The position numbers and the translations under genes are program-made. The notes beneath the pieces are model-generated. The model had not been told where the DNA came from. It did no database searches and saw only the letters and a program-made list of their open reading frames with translations. From an uncultured Ruminococcus sp. (GTDB lineage Bacteria; Bacillota; Clostridia; Oscillospirales; Ruminococcaceae), in contig USJI01000029.1 of the NCBI GenBank assembly GCA_900554975.1, forward strand, positions 1-8,484: a DNA stretch of 8,484 bases, read 5' to 3'. Positions 7,244 through 8,484 of this stretch are shown here, piece after piece. How positions within the stretch are numbered: the stretch's first letter is position 1; each line of letters starts with the position of its first letter.

Positions 7244-8304
7244 GGAGTATCGTCTAAGTCCCTTAAATACTTAAACAACTTATACTGCATCGCTGGATGG
7301 AGATGTGCTTCAGGTTCCTCCAAGCAAAGAATGCGGAAGTCCTTCCCAGGCCGTATTTCTGTTAATTTGATAAGCATGTAAATATTAATTAAATTATTAT
7401 AACCAAGGCCATTATACTGTAATGGTAGTGTATATCCACTTTTGGTATCTTTCACTTCTGTAGTATAAGTATCTGCCAAAGAAAAATTGGCGTGGACTGT
7501 TGATGCAATTGAAACATTGCCTTTTGCGAGACCAATCTCATTCTTTTCATTTTCAAATAAGGCAGCCAGCTTGGTAATAGATGGAGATAACAAATTTTCT
7601 ATATCTTCGGATACTTTATGCTTAAACTTGTCGAGGTCAGCTGCATTATCTGCATTCTTCGTGAAAGAAATAATTTCCCGCTTTGTTTCCCTTCTTACTT
7701 CTTCACTTGTGCGTTCTGCCCCGATAAATCTAATGTCAAAAACATTTGTTACAGCTTTCTGTTCAGCCTTTGTATCACTAATTCCATTTGTGTAATTCCA
7801 TGAATAGTGGTTCTCTACAAAGCGTTTTAGTACCAACAAATAAGACTCAAAGTCTTTCGCTTCATTTGCAACAGCTTTTTTATATTCTTCTAAAAATTTT
7901 GTATCCAGAGAGTAAACCGATCTTATACACGCAGCAATATTATATTCGACAACTCCGTCTTGTTCCTGTCGGTTTTCAGCAAATTCCTTTATTCCTAAAA
8001 ATGGTAGTAATCTAATAATGCTTTCATCATTGGTGTCATCTTCACAGATCCTGTGACAAATATTGTATTCGATCGTAATGCTTGGTGCGGTTTCCAAGTA
8101 CAATCTAGAATACTGTAAAAGATTATTCTTATTAAAATCATCAACCGAAATATCCGAAGGAGAATTTAATAGATTGATAGCATAGAGTAGCCCTGTCTTT
8201 CCGGAATTATTTGCTCCAATAATGACGTTTAAACCCTTATGAAATTCCATTGTGAAATCAGCAAAATTCCTATAATTTTGAATGTGAATTTTATTTATAT
8301 ACAT
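7237..8304 (-). CDS. OLD/RecF-like AAA ATPase, C-terminally truncated
   Basis: A 355-residue SMC/ABC-type ATPase. N-terminal MYINKIHIQNYRNF is the usual RecF/OLD opening. Walker A is GANNSGKT (residues 30-37), a signature-like NGLGYNNL occurs at about 298-305, and Walker B is ILCLEEPEAHLHP (325-337). Overcoming-lysogenization-defect (OLD) proteins continue after Walker B with a histidine (THS-type) switch motif and often a C-terminal Toprim nuclease. Here the frame ends 18 residues after Walker B with TPC and a TAG at 7237-7239, so the H-loop and any nuclease are absent. The ATG at 8304 is chosen because GGAGG lies five bases upstream. A frame extended to 8397 adds 31 residues before the conserved start. 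Such ATPases serve in DNA repair or phage defence. This one is probably inactive as built. Confidence 0.8.
   Translation of the reverse strand: MYINKIHIQNYRNFADFTMEFHKGLNVIIGANNSGKTGLLYAINLLNSPSDISVDDFNKNNLLQYSRLYLETAPSITIEYNICHRICEDDTNDESIIRLLPFLGIKEFAENRQEQDGVVEYNIAACIRSVYSLDTKFLEEYKKAVANEAKDFESYLLVLKRFVENHYSWNYTNGISDTKAEQKAVTNVFDIRFIGAERTSEEVRRETKREIISFTKNADNAADLDKFKHKVSEDIENLLSPSITKLAALFENEKNEIGLAKGNVSIASTVHANFSLADTYTTEVKDTKSGYTLPLQYNGLGYNNLINIYMLIKLTEIRPGKDFRILCLEEPEAHLHPAMQYKLFKYLRDLDDTPC
7240..7252. other. Junction between two incomplete genes
   Basis: ATPase-like sequence is recognisable up to about LDDT (7246-7257), and the surface-protein frame runs from about this point. The ATPase TAG at 7237-7239 lies inside the surface-protein frame, and the putative GTG start at 7243 has no ribosome binding site. 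The exact base of the join cannot be seen without an intact relative. Confidence 0.6.
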
Positions 8305-8309
8305 AACTT

Positions 8310-8314
8310 CCTCC
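8310..8314 (-). promoter_or_regulatory. Ribosome binding site that fixes the ATPase start
   Basis: GGAGG reads on the minus strand five bases before the ATG at 8304. The MYINKIHIQNY opening that follows is the conserved beginning of these ATPases. I found no convincing -35/-10 pair upstream to 8484. Confidence 0.8.
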
Positions 8315-8484
8315 GAGCCAAATATTATCTTAAAACAAGCATTATCATTGAACCAAAGATATACAAGAACAACATACTCCTTGATATAATTCATCACGTT
8401 ATCGCTTTTTTTAGTAACTATGTAATTTGCTCTTAAAAAGCAAAAAATTTTACTTATAGCATTTACACAAAATTTTATTCATCG

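Noticed and set aside
8305..8397. Longer start for the ATPase at 8397
   Set aside because: The conserved opening begins at MYINKIHIQNY, preceded by GGAGG five bases upstream of 8304; the extra 31 residues look like a chance open frame.
8404..8444. Hairpin terminator at the right edge
   Set aside because: Weak A/T-rich arms such as GCTTTTT/AAAAAGC pair only across a long loop, or as TTTGCT/AGCAAA without a proper T-tract, so I do not call a terminator.

Overview
The window looks like accessory DNA from a low-GC gut Firmicute, probably Oscillospiraceae/Ruminococcus-like. The reasons are strong AGGAGG-type ribosome binding sites, a DUF3991-type Toprim gene, a DUF3852 (VirB2-like) gene and a giant Cna-B surface protein next to a class B sortase. 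Together these are typical of integrative and conjugative elements (ICEs) in that group. The taxon is inferred; there is no rRNA or other marker here.

Layout, left to right. Positions 1-916 hold a minus-strand remnant of a Toprim (DUF3991-type) mobile-element gene. It has lost its N-terminal half and is split by an in-frame TAG. Positions 937-1534 hold a plus-strand gene for a UPF0158-like protein with a near-consensus sigma-70 promoter just upstream. Positions 1528-1689 are an open, startless stretch that may be a gene remnant, ending inside a bidirectional terminator (1675-1704). Positions 1704-7243 are a tight minus-strand block. In transcription order it is a 1242-residue Cna-B repeat surface protein with a TPYTG sorting signal, a class B sortase, a DUF3852 VirB2-like membrane protein and a small lipoprotein. 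Intergenic gaps are 2, 13 and 11 bases. Positions 7237-8304 are an OLD/RecF-like AAA ATPase gene, also on the minus strand and immediately upstream of the surface protein gene.

How the genes work together. The surface protein and sortase form a substrate-enzyme pair: the sortase should attach the Cna-B fibre to the cell wall. The VirB2-like protein and lipoprotein fit the cell-envelope part of a Gram-positive conjugation apparatus, so the block reads as a surface-contact cassette of an ICE. The machinery expected beside it (VirB4, VirD4, relaxase) is not in the window.

The most striking point is the junction near 7243. The ATPase gene stops just after its Walker B region, and the surface protein begins without a signal peptide, ribosome binding site or convincing start codon. 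Two incomplete genes appear to have been joined head to tail by a deletion, rearrangement or assembly error. With the broken Toprim gene at the other end, the window looks like a decaying or rearranged mobile-element segment. I did not find a clearly new system. The ATPase/surface-protein junction and the amber-split Toprim gene most deserve checking.
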